Of a DNA stretch of 64,000 bases, positions 25,208-34,691 are shown in pieces. Position 1 is the stretch's first letter; each line of letters opens with the position of its first letter. Source of the stretch: an uncultured Bacteroidales bacterium (GTDB taxonomy: Bacteria; Bacteroidota; Bacteroidia; Bacteroidales; UBA932). The stretch is taken from the NCBI GenBank assembly GCA_946405435.1, contig CAMJHF010000010.1, positions 33,554 through 97,553 on the forward strand, given 5' to 3'. The position numbers and the translations under genes are program-made. Below the pieces are notes generated by a model that ran no database searches, was not told the DNA's origin, and worked only from the letters and a program-made list of their open reading frames with translations.

Positions 25208-26331
25208 GTATTCCTTTTTTGTCTTTGAAAGACGTGACGGCCCTGCATGGAGCAGAAATCGAAGAGGCCGTGAGCCGCGTGGTACGTGGAGGCTGGTACC
25301 TGCAGGGTGAGGAGAATGACCGCTTCGAGAAAGATTATGCCAAGTTCATCGGCACACAGTTCTGCGTGGGATGCGCGAATGGCCTGGATGCTTTGATCTG
25401 GATTTTCAGGGCATATGTCGAGATGGGCATCATGCAACCCGGCGACGAGGTAATTGTACCGGCAAACACATTCATCGCAACCTTTCTGTCCATAACCGAG
25501 AACGGTCTGATCCCTGTTCCGGTTGAGCCAAGGGCCGATACATTGCTGATGGACGAGGCGGCCATAGAAGCACACATCACAGACCGTACTCGGGCAATCG
25601 CCATCGTACACCTATACGGAAGGAATGCCTATACCGAAAGGATAGGAGTCCTGTGCAGGAAATATGGATTGAAACTAGTGGAAGACAACGCGCAGGCTCA
25701 CGGATGCCGCACAGCGGACGGGCACGTAACGGGAGGCATCGGCGATGCAGCTGGCCACTCTTTCTACCCCGGGAAGAACCTCGGAGCCCTGGGAGACGGT
25801 GGGGCCGTAACGACCAACGACCCTGATTTGGCTGCGGCTGTGCGCGCACTGGCCAATTATGGATCTCAGCGAAAGTATGTGTTCAAATACTCCGGCCGCA
25901 ACAGCAGGCTTGACGAGATTCAGGCGGCAGTTCTGGAAGTGAAACTGAAGTATCTTGAAAAGGACAATGCTCACAGACAAGAGATTGCCGCGCTGTATTA
26001 TTCTCACTTGAATAATCCCCTGGTGTCCTTGCCAGAGAGACTGCCTGATGCGCAGAATGTTTATCATTTGTTCCCGGTACTCGTGGGAAAGGGTAAGCGC
26101 GATGTCCTGCAGTCATACCTCTCGCAAAACGGCGTAGGAACCGTCATCCATTATCCTATTCCTCCGCATGCGCAGGAATGCTATGCCAAAGAGAGTTGGA
26201 ACACGCCGAAACTATCCTTGCCCGTAACGGAGCGTCTTGCTGGCGAAGAGTTGAGTCTCCCCATAGGGCCGGCAATATCCCGAGAAGAGGCGATGGAAGT
26301 TGTAAGGCTGGTCAACAGTTTTCAAGAGTAA
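25204..26331 (+). CDS. fdtB/qdtB: dTDP-3-amino-3,6-dideoxyhexose aminotransferase (FdtB/QdtB-like)
   Basis: A 375-residue DegT/DnrJ/EryC1/StrS aminotransferase. It shows [20 protein letters not shown] at the start, [20 protein letters not shown] and the PLP lysine in [16 protein letters not shown], then [19 protein letters not shown]. It would add an amino group at C3 of the 3-keto sugar made by the adjacent isomerase, with PLP and glutamate. The order acetyltransferase, isomerase, isomerase, aminotransferase, all overlapping or close, defines a compact Fuc3NAc/Qui3NAc module. Confidence 0.87.
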   Translation: MSIPFLSLKDVTALHGAEIEEAVSRVVRGGWYLQGEENDRFEKDYAKFIGTQFCVGCANGLDALIWIFRAYVEMGIMQPGDEVIVPANTFIATFLSITENGLIPVPVEPRADTLLMDEAAIEAHITDRTRAIAIVHLYGRNAYTERIGVLCRKYGLKLVEDNAQAHGCRTADGHVTGGIGDAAGHSFYPGKNLGALGDGGAVTTNDPDLAAAVRALANYGSQRKYVFKYSGRNSRLDEIQAAVLEVKLKYLEKDNAHRQEIAALYYSHLNNPLVSLPERLPDAQNVYHLFPVLVGKGKRDVLQSYLSQNGVGTVIHYPIPPHAQECYAKESWNTPKLSLPVTERLAGEELSLPIGPAISREEAMEVVRLVNSFQE

Positions 26332-26334
26332 TCG

Positions 26335-27312
26335 ATGGTACTTTCAATCATAGTTCCCGTATATAACGTTGAGGCGTATCTTCAGAAATGCGTAGACAGC
26401 CTTCTGAACCAGGACCTTCCGGAAGCGGATTATGAAATAATCCTGGTCGACGACGGCTCCAAGGACAACAGCGGGCAGTTATGCGATATCCTGGCGGCAA
26501 CCAATAGCAATATCCGCGTCATCCACCAGCCCAACAAAGGACTGGGTGCAGCCAGGAATACGGGAATTGCAGCAGTTTACGGGACATATATCCAATTTGT
26601 CGATTCCGACGACTACCTCTGCCCGAACGTTCTCGGAGGAATCGTACATCAGCTGGAGAATCAGGCGCTGGACATTCTCAGGATCAACTATCAGAACGTC
26701 AGGCAGAACGGAGAAGTTTTCGAGCCCAACAAGTATTCCAAGCCCTTTGACAACTACTCCGAAGATGTCTGTGACGGATTATCGTTTCTGAATGAGCGCC
26801 TCGGTTTTGCCTGCTATGCTGTGCAGTTCGTTTGCCGCGCCTCACTTCTTAAGCACGAAGGGAATGGTTTCAGGGAAGGAATCCTTTATGAAGACGCGGA
26901 GTGGGCGCCACGAATTCTCCTGCAGGCAAAAAGGGTGGCTTCCTGCCCTACGATGGTTTACAATTACCTGTACCGTCCGAACTCCATAACCAGGAACTCG
27001 GATGCAGACAGGAAACGCAAGTCCGTAGAAGACAAACTGAAGCTAATCGAGACAATGAAGAATCAAGGCGATACCGTAGAAGACCACCGCTGGTTTGACG
27101 GCATGATTGCCCAGACAGCTCTTTCCATACTGTCCGAGGTTAGCCGCTATTTCTACAAGGACAAAAAGAAATACATCGGACAGTTGAAGGGATTGCGGAT
27201 ATTTCCGCTGTCGACCTATCATGCTACCCCTTCTGCTGCAAAAAAAATCCGGCTGGCAAACTTGTCGCCACGGCTTCTATGCTGCATTCAACACACATCG
27301 GTAAAAGACTGA
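26335..27312 (+). CDS. GT2 family glycosyltransferase
   Basis: A 325-residue GT-A enzyme: LSIIVPVYNVEAYLQKCVDS, IILVDDGSKDNSGQLC, GLGAARNTGIAAV and QFVDSDDYLCPNV. LYEDAEWAPRILL near residue 180 holds the ED catalytic-base pair. It follows the aminotransferase by 3 nt. It is a candidate for transferring the 3-acetamido-dideoxyhexose because of its position only. Confidence 0.88.
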   Translation: MVLSIIVPVYNVEAYLQKCVDSLLNQDLPEADYEIILVDDGSKDNSGQLCDILAATNSNIRVIHQPNKGLGAARNTGIAAVYGTYIQFVDSDDYLCPNVLGGIVHQLENQALDILRINYQNVRQNGEVFEPNKYSKPFDNYSEDVCDGLSFLNERLGFACYAVQFVCRASLLKHEGNGFREGILYEDAEWAPRILLQAKRVASCPTMVYNYLYRPNSITRNSDADRKRKSVEDKLKLIETMKNQGDTVEDHRWFDGMIAQTALSILSEVSRYFYKDKKKYIGQLKGLRIFPLSTYHATPSAAKKIRLANLSPRLLCCIQHTSVKD

Positions 27313-27313
27313 G

Positions 27314-28720
27314 ATGATAAACTTCTTCCCAAAACAAATTGCGCACAGGGCGATTCTCGTATATCTCATCGTATTGGCGAGCATAAGCGTCTTTTACTTC
27401 CACTATTCAATGAGTTTGGGCTATATCGCCTTGGGTGTAACATGGGTAGTCGGATTCTTCCTCCTGTCCGGCACGCTGAGCAAACACAGCCAGAGCATCA
27501 GTGGTCGCGCTTTCGTACAGAATCTCATACTGGTAGCATTGGGGCTCAGGCTTTTATGGGTAGTCTCCTCATACTTTTATTACCTCCATGCAACGGGAAC
27601 ACCCTTCGAATTCAGTGCTGCCGACTCTGTCGGTTATCATGATACGGCGTTATGGTTAAAAGATGCCCGTTGGTCGATTGCTTGGGAATACTTCTTCGGA
27701 CCGGAAGTGTCCGGCGTTTCCGATGCTGGATATCCTTTATATCTTACTGCTCTGTATAAGCTTATCGGCCCCAATATTATTGTCACGCGTATAATCAAGG
27801 CTTGTCTCAGCACCTTTACATGCTTCCTTCTTTATAAGTTGGCAGCCCGCACCTTCGGGGAACAGACTGGCAGGCTGGCCGGCATTATGGCCGCTCTGAT
27901 GCCTAACCTCATCATCTACTGTGGATACCACCTGAAAGAGACCGAGATGCTGTTCCTTGAGGTAGCTTTTCTTGAACGGTTCGATTATTTAATACGCTCT
28001 AAAAGAATCAATTTCTTCTCGGTTCTTATCGCAACGACTCTTGCCGCAAGCTTGTTTTTCTTCAGGACTGTTCTGGGTGCCGCAGCGGTTTTTGCCATCG
28101 CATCCACACTGATTCTTGCATCCGCTCCATCGATGAAGAAAACAGGCCGTCGTGTCATGTTGATAAGCTGGGGACTTCTCTTTATCATTGCCCTGGGAGG
28201 AGGAACAATTGCAACAGAAGCGGAGGGTTACTGGGAAGAAAGGGAAGACAACGTAGTAGACAAAAGGTATGGCCAGACACTCCACGGAAATCAATGGGCG
28301 CAATATGCTACTGGTACTATAATGGCTCCAATGGTATTCGTTCTCCCCTATGCGACGATGGTCAATGTTGACGGGCAATATGGCCAGCAAGAAAAATCCG
28401 GAGGTAATTTTATCAGAAACTTCATGGGACTTTTTGCAATCCTTGCTATCTATGAAGCATTCCGCCGCAAGCAATGGAGAAACTTCATTACCATAGGTTC
28501 TTTTGTGATAGCATATCTGGGCGTCATATCAATAAGCGGATACAGTAATTCGGAGCGGTTCCTGTTGCCCGGACTGCCTGGATTAATCCTGCTGTGGTCA
28601 TATGGCATAGCCACACTCAGGGAAAAGACGTACCGGTTTATTACTCCTTGGTGCTTTATCGTCTTTGTTATGGAGTTTGCGTGGGCGTTCTTTAAACTTG
28701 GGAGTCGAGGCTTATTTTAA
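27314..28720 (+). CDS. Polytopic membrane protein, GT39-like (GT-C) glycosyltransferase
   Basis: A 468-residue protein with about ten hydrophobic spans. The first periplasmic loop contains SAADSVGYHDTALWLKDA, with the Asp and Tyr spacing seen in GT-C enzymes of the ArnT/PMT (GT39) type. Then SDAGYPLYLTALYKLIGPN and a helix RTFGEQTGRLAGIMAALMPN follow. GT-C enzymes use polyprenyl-phosphate sugars at the periplasmic face. An alternative is a Wzy-like polymerase, but the GYP loop and N-terminal aspartate favour GT-C. Substrate unknown. Confidence 0.65.
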   Translation: MINFFPKQIAHRAILVYLIVLASISVFYFHYSMSLGYIALGVTWVVGFFLLSGTLSKHSQSISGRAFVQNLILVALGLRLLWVVSSYFYYLHATGTPFEFSAADSVGYHDTALWLKDARWSIAWEYFFGPEVSGVSDAGYPLYLTALYKLIGPNIIVTRIIKACLSTFTCFLLYKLAARTFGEQTGRLAGIMAALMPNLIIYCGYHLKETEMLFLEVAFLERFDYLIRSKRINFFSVLIATTLAASLFFFRTVLGAAAVFAIASTLILASAPSMKKTGRRVMLISWGLLFIIALGGGTIATEAEGYWEEREDNVVDKRYGQTLHGNQWAQYATGTIMAPMVFVLPYATMVNVDGQYGQQEKSGGNFIRNFMGLFAILAIYEAFRRKQWRNFITIGSFVIAYLGVISISGYSNSERFLLPGLPGLILLWSYGIATLREKTYRFITPWCFIVFVMEFAWAFFKLGSRGLF

Positions 28721-29826
28721 TGAAAACCGCATTATTTCTAGGCGCACTTAATCGTGGCGGAGCAGAAACTCTGGTATATGATGTTTTACGCAGAGCCAGC
28801 TCTCTTCCATTTGATGTTTGCTGCCTGTATAGAAAGGAGGGGGATTTTTCAGACGAATTCCATGGAACAGGAGTTCCGTTTATCAAAGTGGCCAGGACAG
28901 GAGGGATATTCCGTTATCTTATAGAGCTACGGAAGGCTGTTCTCCGTAACCATATTGACATTGTCCATGCGCAAACGCCATCAAATGCCCTTGTCTGTTC
29001 TTTTGCCTTGCTCTTTACAAAAGTGAGCATCGTTACGACTTTTCACGGTTTCCCTTTTTCCGACGCCTCAAAATTATATCGGAATCTTGTGTACCGGCGA
29101 AGCCGTAGAATAATTTGTGTCAGCAACTATGAAAAATCTGTTTATGAGAATAAATGGAAATTGCCGGCACCGAACAAGTTCTGCGTTCTATACAACGGTA
29201 TTGATTTTTCTAAACTGGACAGCCCCTCTTCTGGTTCATCGGGCCTTGTAACAGACAAGAGCACCCTGAATATGATGATGGTAGGAAACTTCAGAAGCGG
29301 GCGTGACCATTTATTCATCTGCAAAGTCGCCGACGAACTCAACAAAAGGAGCATCCCGTTCAACTTGTATTTCGCAGGCAGGAGAGAGCCTTCGGAGCCA
29401 CAGCGATATGATTCATGCGTCGAGTTCTGCGAAAACCACGGATTATCTAAAAATGTTCATTTCCTGGGTGGTAGAGATGATGTGCCGTCCTTGCTCCGGC
29501 AAATGGATCTATTTATCTACGCCTCGGAGCATGACACCTTCGGTATCGCAGTCCTGGAGGCTATGGCGTCAGCTCTCCCCGTCATCGTGAACGATTGGGC
29601 GGTAATGAAAGAGATTACAGGCCATGGAAAGTATGCCAGTCTGTATGATACCAATAATGTAGAAGACTGCCTTTCAAAAATTATTACACTGAATCAGAAG
29701 CGGGCTGCAGATGCAGATGGTTTCAAAGAAGAAAGATCCCGGATCTCCAAAGCGATCAGGGAAAAGTACTCGATCGAGAACCACATCCGGGGTCTGTATG
29801 ACATCTATAAGTCTTGTTTAAAATGA
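28720..29826 (+). CDS. GT4 family glycosyltransferase
   Basis: A 368-residue GT-B transferase. The N-terminus ALFLGALNRGGAETLVYDVL has the GGAE loop of GT4. HAQTPSNALV and TTFHGFPFS follow, and the donor site is IYASEHDTFGIAVLEAMASA (E-x7-E). Its start codon overlaps the preceding stop by one base (TAATG). Confidence 0.89.
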   Translation: MKTALFLGALNRGGAETLVYDVLRRASSLPFDVCCLYRKEGDFSDEFHGTGVPFIKVARTGGIFRYLIELRKAVLRNHIDIVHAQTPSNALVCSFALLFTKVSIVTTFHGFPFSDASKLYRNLVYRRSRRIICVSNYEKSVYENKWKLPAPNKFCVLYNGIDFSKLDSPSSGSSGLVTDKSTLNMMMVGNFRSGRDHLFICKVADELNKRSIPFNLYFAGRREPSEPQRYDSCVEFCENHGLSKNVHFLGGRDDVPSLLRQMDLFIYASEHDTFGIAVLEAMASALPVIVNDWAVMKEITGHGKYASLYDTNNVEDCLSKIITLNQKRAADADGFKEERSRISKAIREKYSIENHIRGLYDIYKSCLK

Positions 29827-30836
29827 AAATCCTTATCACCGGCGGAGCCGGATTCATAGGCTCGAACCTATGTGAGTACTTTGTCAACAAGGGATATGAT
29901 GTGACATGCCTGGACAACCTGTCCACAGGTTTCATGCACAATATCGAGCCCCTTCTAGAGAATGACAAGTTCCATTTCATAAAAGGCGACATCCGCGACC
30001 TTGCAACATGCAGGGAAGCAGTCAAGGGTTGTGACGCCGTGCTGCAGCAAGCTGCTCTCGGCAGTGTTCCAAGAAGCATAAACGACCCCATTACGACTAA
30101 CAGCACCAACATCGACGGCTTCCTGAACATGCTTGTCGCTTCCCGAGATGAAGGAGTAAAACGTTTTGTGTACGCTGCCAGTTCTTCCACCTACGGAGAC
30201 AGCAAAGAACTGCCGAAGATTGAGCATAACATCGGCCGTCCCCTCTCGCCATATGCAATAACCAAATTTGTCAATGAGCTATATGCCAACGTTTTTTCCG
30301 ATCTGTATGGCATGCAGACCATTGGCCTCAGGTACTTCAACGTCTTTGGACGCCGGCAAGATCCCAATGGTGCCTATGCAGCAGTCATACCTCTCTGGGT
30401 AAAGGCCCTGATCAGGCACGAATCTCCCTTCATCAACGGCGACGGCAGCTACTCGCGCGACTTTACCTATATCGACAACGTCATTCAAGCCAACGAACTG
30501 GCAATGACCACTTCACGTGAGGATCTGCTCGAACGGGCAAAACTCTACAATATGAATCTTCCCGCAAATGCGCCAATCGATATGGTCTTCAATGTAGCAT
30601 ACGGCGGGAATACTACACTTCTCCAGCTTTTCTCTTGCCTGCGGGAGAACCTTTCACAGTTCGATCCCGAGATTGCTAACGTAGAACCTGTTTTTAGAGA
30701 TAATCGCGCAGGGGATATTCCTCACTCGCAAGCCTCCATTTTAAAGGCTCAGAAAATACTTGGGTATCACCCGCAATTTGACGCACTCACGGGATTTCGT
30801 CATGCTTGTGAATGGTATTGGAACAATATGAGATGA
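29823..30836 (+). CDS. wbpP: UDP-N-acetylglucosamine 4-epimerase (WbpP/TviC type)
   Basis: A 337-residue short-chain dehydrogenase/reductase-fold epimerase. The NAD site is TGGAGFIGSN (6-15), the catalytic tetrad is in AASSSTYGDSKELP and YAITK (about 143-147), and QAALGSVPRSINDPITTNS and YFNVFGRRQDPNGAYAAVIP match the WbpP subgroup very closely. WbpP prefers N-acetylated substrates and makes UDP-GalNAc. With WbpA it could also allow UDP-GalNAcA. ATG 29823 is used; a TTG at 29814 adds three residues. Confidence 0.91.
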   Translation: MKILITGGAGFIGSNLCEYFVNKGYDVTCLDNLSTGFMHNIEPLLENDKFHFIKGDIRDLATCREAVKGCDAVLQQAALGSVPRSINDPITTNSTNIDGFLNMLVASRDEGVKRFVYAASSSTYGDSKELPKIEHNIGRPLSPYAITKFVNELYANVFSDLYGMQTIGLRYFNVFGRRQDPNGAYAAVIPLWVKALIRHESPFINGDGSYSRDFTYIDNVIQANELAMTTSREDLLERAKLYNMNLPANAPIDMVFNVAYGGNTTLLQLFSCLRENLSQFDPEIANVEPVFRDNRAGDIPHSQASILKAQKILGYHPQFDALTGFRHACEWYWNNMR

Positions 30837-31786
30837 AAGTCATTTTCGTAGCGAGTGGAAATAAAAGCGTTGGAAGAGTAAGCGCTTTCGTACAGTCCCA
30901 ATTTGATTCTCTGAAGGAGACGGGTCTGGAGATGCGTTTATTTCCCGTTGTCGGACATGGAGTCAGGGCACATCTTCGCGCCGCAAGCACTCTTCGCCGG
31001 TTGATCTTGAAAGAGAAACCAGATATCGTGCATGCGCACTACTCAGTCTGCGGTTACGTAGCATCGATAGCGACTCTGTTTTTAAAAACAAAAGTTGTTG
31101 TATCCATACTGGGCAGCTTCCCGGAAAAAAACATAAAACGCAGTATAGTCCGTTTTTTTATCAAGCATTTTTGGGCTTGTACCCTTGTCAAGTCCAAACG
31201 CACCGCAGATCAGCTGGATATGAACTTGCCCATAATTCCCAATGGTGTCAATCTTGATCAGTTTCATCTTATAGATCAAGGGCAAGCACGCAAGGCCTGC
31301 GGGTTCGAAGAAGGAAAAAAGTACATTATCTGGTGTTCTCATCCATCACGGCCTGAAAAACGATTTAAGCTGGCACAAGATGCTGTTGCTTTATTGCTTG
31401 ATGACGATGTCGTTTTATATCCCGTTTTTGACCAACCGCACGACGAAATTGTCAAATACATGTGTGCTGCCGATGCTTTGCTTTTAACATCTGCCAGTGA
31501 AGGGTCCCCAAATGTGATCAAAGAGGCTATGGCAAGCAATTGCCCCTTAGTCTCTACCGATGTCGGTGATGTACGATGGATAACAAAGGATGTTGAAGGG
31601 ACTTATGTGGCCGACAATGATTCTCCGGATTCAATCTGCAACTGCCTTAAGAAGGCGTTGGAATTCAATAAGCGGACAAGGGGACGGGAGGAAATTTTGC
31701 GAAAAGGTCTTACTTCTGAATGTATCGCCGAAAAGATTATTGATTTATATCAAACCGCATCTAATACTAAACATGAGTCTTTATAG
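30833..31786 (+). CDS. GT4 family glycosyltransferase
   Basis: A 317-residue GT-B enzyme. It begins MKVIFVASGNKSVGRVSAFV, has PDIVHAHYSVCGYVAS, IPNGVNLDQF and the donor motif LLTSASEGSPNVIKEAMASN. It is shorter than average for GT4 but both domains are present. ATG overlaps the wbpP stop by 4 bp, and its own 3-prime end overlaps the next gene by 14 bp. Confidence 0.87.
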   Translation: MKVIFVASGNKSVGRVSAFVQSQFDSLKETGLEMRLFPVVGHGVRAHLRAASTLRRLILKEKPDIVHAHYSVCGYVASIATLFLKTKVVVSILGSFPEKNIKRSIVRFFIKHFWACTLVKSKRTADQLDMNLPIIPNGVNLDQFHLIDQGQARKACGFEEGKKYIIWCSHPSRPEKRFKLAQDAVALLLDDDVVLYPVFDQPHDEIVKYMCAADALLLTSASEGSPNVIKEAMASNCPLVSTDVGDVRWITKDVEGTYVADNDSPDSICNCLKKALEFNKRTRGREEILRKGLTSECIAEKIIDLYQTASNTKHESL

Positions 31787-33179
31787 TCTGCTGGATCAGA
31801 AGATCATTATTCCTTTGGCCGAAAAGTTTAAAGGCCGGAACCTGACAGGGGCGGTTCGATTCCTTTCATCTACCGAATGGCTTTCTGAACAAGAATTATA
31901 TGATTTGCAGAGCAGGAAATTACGGCTGCTGGTTGAACACTGTTATAATAATGTCCCTTATTATAAAAGAGTCTTTGATGATTTGGGAATAACGCCTGAT
32001 GATATCCAGTCGAGAGAGGATTTATCAAAAATTCCCATTTTGACGAAACAAATTATCAAGGAAAACTTCGATGATTTGATTTCTATTGATGCCGAGAGCA
32101 GACAAATGTTTGATGGCTCTACAGGAGGCAGCACCGGTATTCCCATGCGTTTTAAAGAAGATGTTAATTCTTGGAATAGCTTACGGGCATTGAATTTCCG
32201 CGGTTGGAGCTGGGCTGGTTTCCAACTGGGAGAGAAGTTGTTCACTCTCGCCGGAAACTCTTTGGTTAAGAAAAACACAAAGGGGAGAAAGTGGTTGGAG
32301 AAGAATCTCTATGATCGATTGATCATGAGGAATGAGAAGCATAACTGCACCGACATAACTCCTAAAGCATTAAAGGGTTATTACAAGGCAATGATGAAGT
32401 ATAAGCCTGCCGCATTACGCGGGTATGCTTCGTCTCTTTATTTTTTCGCCAAATATATTGAGCAGAATCATTTATCTATCTGCCCGATCAAAGCTGTATT
32501 TACCACGGGTGAAAAGCTTCAGCCTCAATACAGGTATAAGATTCAGCAGGTGTTCCATGCTCCTGTATTTGACGGCTATGGGGCATCAGACGGAGGGGTT
32601 TCAGCACATGAGTGTTACATGCACGAAGGCCTGCATATAGGAGAAGAACATTGCATCGTAGAAATCGTAAACAATGAGGGCATGGTCGTGCCGGATGGAG
32701 AAATCGGACATGTGGTTTCAACAGACTTGAATAACTATGTATTTCCCTTTTTAAGGTATAAAGTCGGCGACCTTGCTTTTATTAAGAGTTCCCTTTGCTC
32801 TTGCGGAAGAAAACATCGATTGTTGGGAGAGGTTATAGGACGTGAAGGCCGTGCGATTTATAACAAGCAAGGCCGGCCATTTTCTTCAATTGTCCTTGAC
32901 AATATGATGTTCAAGGACCTGGATTTCCATACTGAAGAGTGCCAGCGCCTTTATGAAAGGATGGAGCAGTTCCAGATACGGCAAGACAAAAAGGGAGACT
33001 TGACTATTTTGATCAAGCCAGTCAATCCGGATGAAGAGTTATCAACGTTTTCGTACATAATAGATAATTTTCAGTCTTTTTTCCCTGACTCGATAGTCGA
33101 ACTCAGGTTTGTCGACAGTATACCTCCTTTGCCTTCGGGGAAAGAAGACTACTGCTATTCTGAATATAAGGGTAAATAA
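31773..33179 (+). CDS. PaaK/CapK-like AMP-forming ligase
   Basis: A 468-residue member of the phenylacetate-CoA ligase-like (PaaK/CapK) group. The nucleotide loop is DGSTGGSTGIPMRF, the A4/A5 region is FTTGEKLQPQYR and FDGYGASDGG, and a cysteine cluster CSCGRKHRLLGEVIGR precedes a partial C-terminal lid domain. CapK-like proteins occur in many capsule loci. They may activate an acyl or amino-acid substituent for transfer to a sugar, but the substrate here is unknown. ATG 31773 is chosen over an earlier start at 31590, which lies wholly inside the upstream GT4. Confidence 0.84.
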   Translation: MSLYSLLDQKIIIPLAEKFKGRNLTGAVRFLSSTEWLSEQELYDLQSRKLRLLVEHCYNNVPYYKRVFDDLGITPDDIQSREDLSKIPILTKQIIKENFDDLISIDAESRQMFDGSTGGSTGIPMRFKEDVNSWNSLRALNFRGWSWAGFQLGEKLFTLAGNSLVKKNTKGRKWLEKNLYDRLIMRNEKHNCTDITPKALKGYYKAMMKYKPAALRGYASSLYFFAKYIEQNHLSICPIKAVFTTGEKLQPQYRYKIQQVFHAPVFDGYGASDGGVSAHECYMHEGLHIGEEHCIVEIVNNEGMVVPDGEIGHVVSTDLNNYVFPFLRYKVGDLAFIKSSLCSCGRKHRLLGEVIGREGRAIYNKQGRPFSSIVLDNMMFKDLDFHTEECQRLYERMEQFQIRQDKKGDLTILIKPVNPDEELSTFSYIIDNFQSFFPDSIVELRFVDSIPPLPSGKEDYCYSEYKGK

Positions 33180-33191
33180 TTATAGTCTACA

Positions 33192-33671
33192 ATGGCTAAC
33201 AATCACAGGACCCCCTGGTCCATCATCAAAGGAATCTGGATACGTTTCTGGTCAGTTATTGCTCCTATTACTTTTCCCGCACAGGTTACAACATTCGTAC
33301 ACCGTTTGCGGGGTGTTCATATAGGTAAAGGATCGAAGATTGCGCGGAGCGTCCTCATCGATGATTCCCGTCCGGACCTGATTACAATCGGGCGCAACGT
33401 CTGGGTCACAGCCGGTTGCCAGTTACTGTGCCACCAGAGGGATCTGTCCTATTATGAGAAAGGCAAGCCCGTCATGGATCTCCCCCTAAAATATGCGCCA
33501 ATCGTAATCAAGGACGGTGCACATATAGGTATCGGCTGCATTATTATGCCTGGCGTTACCATCGGAGAGGGGGCCGTGATTGGAGCGGGGGCCGTCGTCA
33601 CCAAAGATATTCCCGACTACTGCCTTGCGGTTGGTGTTCCCGCCAAAGTCATAAAAACGCTTGGAGAATAA
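33192..33671 (+). CDS. Hexapeptide-repeat O-acetyltransferase (WcaF/WbbJ-like)
   Basis: A 159-residue acyltransferase. A hydrophobic N-terminal helix precedes RGVHIGKGSKIARSVLIDDS, then IVIKDGAHIGIGCIIMPGV, TIGEGAVIGAGAVVTKDIP and the terminal VGVPAKVIKTLGE, typical of sugar O-acetyltransferases of the maa/nodL/wcaF group. The catalytic His candidate lies in LCHQRDL. Probably acetylates the glycan or a lipid-linked precursor. Confidence 0.85.
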   Translation: MANNHRTPWSIIKGIWIRFWSVIAPITFPAQVTTFVHRLRGVHIGKGSKIARSVLIDDSRPDLITIGRNVWVTAGCQLLCHQRDLSYYEKGKPVMDLPLKYAPIVIKDGAHIGIGCIIMPGVTIGEGAVIGAGAVVTKDIPDYCLAVGVPAKVIKTLGE

Positions 33672-34690
33672 TGAATTACATTTTCGAACTCAACCATCCG
33701 AAGCATTACTACCAGTTCAAGTCTGTAATGAACATCCTGCGTGAACGCGGGCATGGAATAAAGGTTTTGGCCAGGGATAAAGACGTATTGTTGAATGTTT
33801 TAAAAGAAGAGAACGTCCCCTTCGAAGTGTTCGGTGCGCACAAAGACAGCCTCTCCGGCAAGCTATTCAGCTCTTTCAGTATTTATCGCAACTACAAAAG
33901 AATCGCAAAGAGCTACAATCCGGATGTCATCGTCTCAAAAGCATCATTATATGGCGTCCTCGTGGCTAAGGCCATTAAGTGCCGGTCTTATATTTTCCCT
34001 GACTCGGAAGTGGTTGCTCTTACAAACAAGGTAGTCGCTCCACTGGCCTCACACATCATAACCCCCGAGCCGTTTGCCCTTGACTACGGTCCAAAACACC
34101 AAAAGATAAAAGGGTTGTTCGAAGATTGCTATCTTTCCCCCGACGTACTTAAAATAGATTACACGTTCCCTGAAAAGAACGGGCTGAAGCAACCGTACGC
34201 CATTCTTCGATTCGTCGGCTGGGCTGCAAACCACGATATCAATAACAACGGATTCTCACTGGACGAAAAAATCACATTGGCAGAATCGATTGGGAAATAT
34301 ATGACCGTCTATATCTCCTCCGAGAAACAACTGCCGGAGGCTTTGGCCAAATATAAACTGTCCACCCCTGCCGCCCAGATACACAATGTCCTCGCAAATG
34401 CTGATTTATACGTCGGGGATTCCCAGACAATGGCGGCGGAGGCCGCTCTCCTCGGGACCCCGGCCATAAGGTCAAACTCTTTTGTCGGAGACAGCGACAT
34501 GTCCAATTTTAAGATGCTGGAAAAAAAGTACGGGCTGCTTAGAAATATCCGCGATTTCGACACAGTCCTGAGTACGGCCATTGATTTTGCAAAAAGCTCG
34601 AGAAAAGAAGAATGGAAGAGAAGAAGGGAGACCTACTATTCTTCCGTAGGAAACACCAACGAATACATTGCAGACCTGCTCGAAAGATAG
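33671..34690 (+). CDS. DUF354 domain protein (GT-B-like)
   Basis: A 339-residue protein resembling DUF354, a family with a GT-B-like double Rossmann fold and distant similarity to UDP-GlcNAc 2-epimerases. Key blocks are FELNHPKHYYQFKSVMNIL, ARDKDVLLNVL, FPDSEVVALTNKV, and in the C-terminal half YVGDSQTMAAEAALLGTPAI, comparable with the donor-binding region of glycosyltransferases. It is often found next to deacetylase-like genes, as here. Function unproven. Confidence 0.75.
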   Translation: MNYIFELNHPKHYYQFKSVMNILRERGHGIKVLARDKDVLLNVLKEENVPFEVFGAHKDSLSGKLFSSFSIYRNYKRIAKSYNPDVIVSKASLYGVLVAKAIKCRSYIFPDSEVVALTNKVVAPLASHIITPEPFALDYGPKHQKIKGLFEDCYLSPDVLKIDYTFPEKNGLKQPYAILRFVGWAANHDINNNGFSLDEKITLAESIGKYMTVYISSEKQLPEALAKYKLSTPAAQIHNVLANADLYVGDSQTMAAEAALLGTPAIRSNSFVGDSDMSNFKMLEKKYGLLRNIRDFDTVLSTAIDFAKSSRKEEWKRRRETYYSSVGNTNEYIADLLER

Positions 34691-34691
34691 T

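Noticed and set aside
27314..28720. Wzy O-antigen polymerase
   Set aside because: The GYHD and GYP loops and helix pattern fit GT-C (GT39-like) better, and an ABC exporter does not need Wzy. I keep this as an alternative only.
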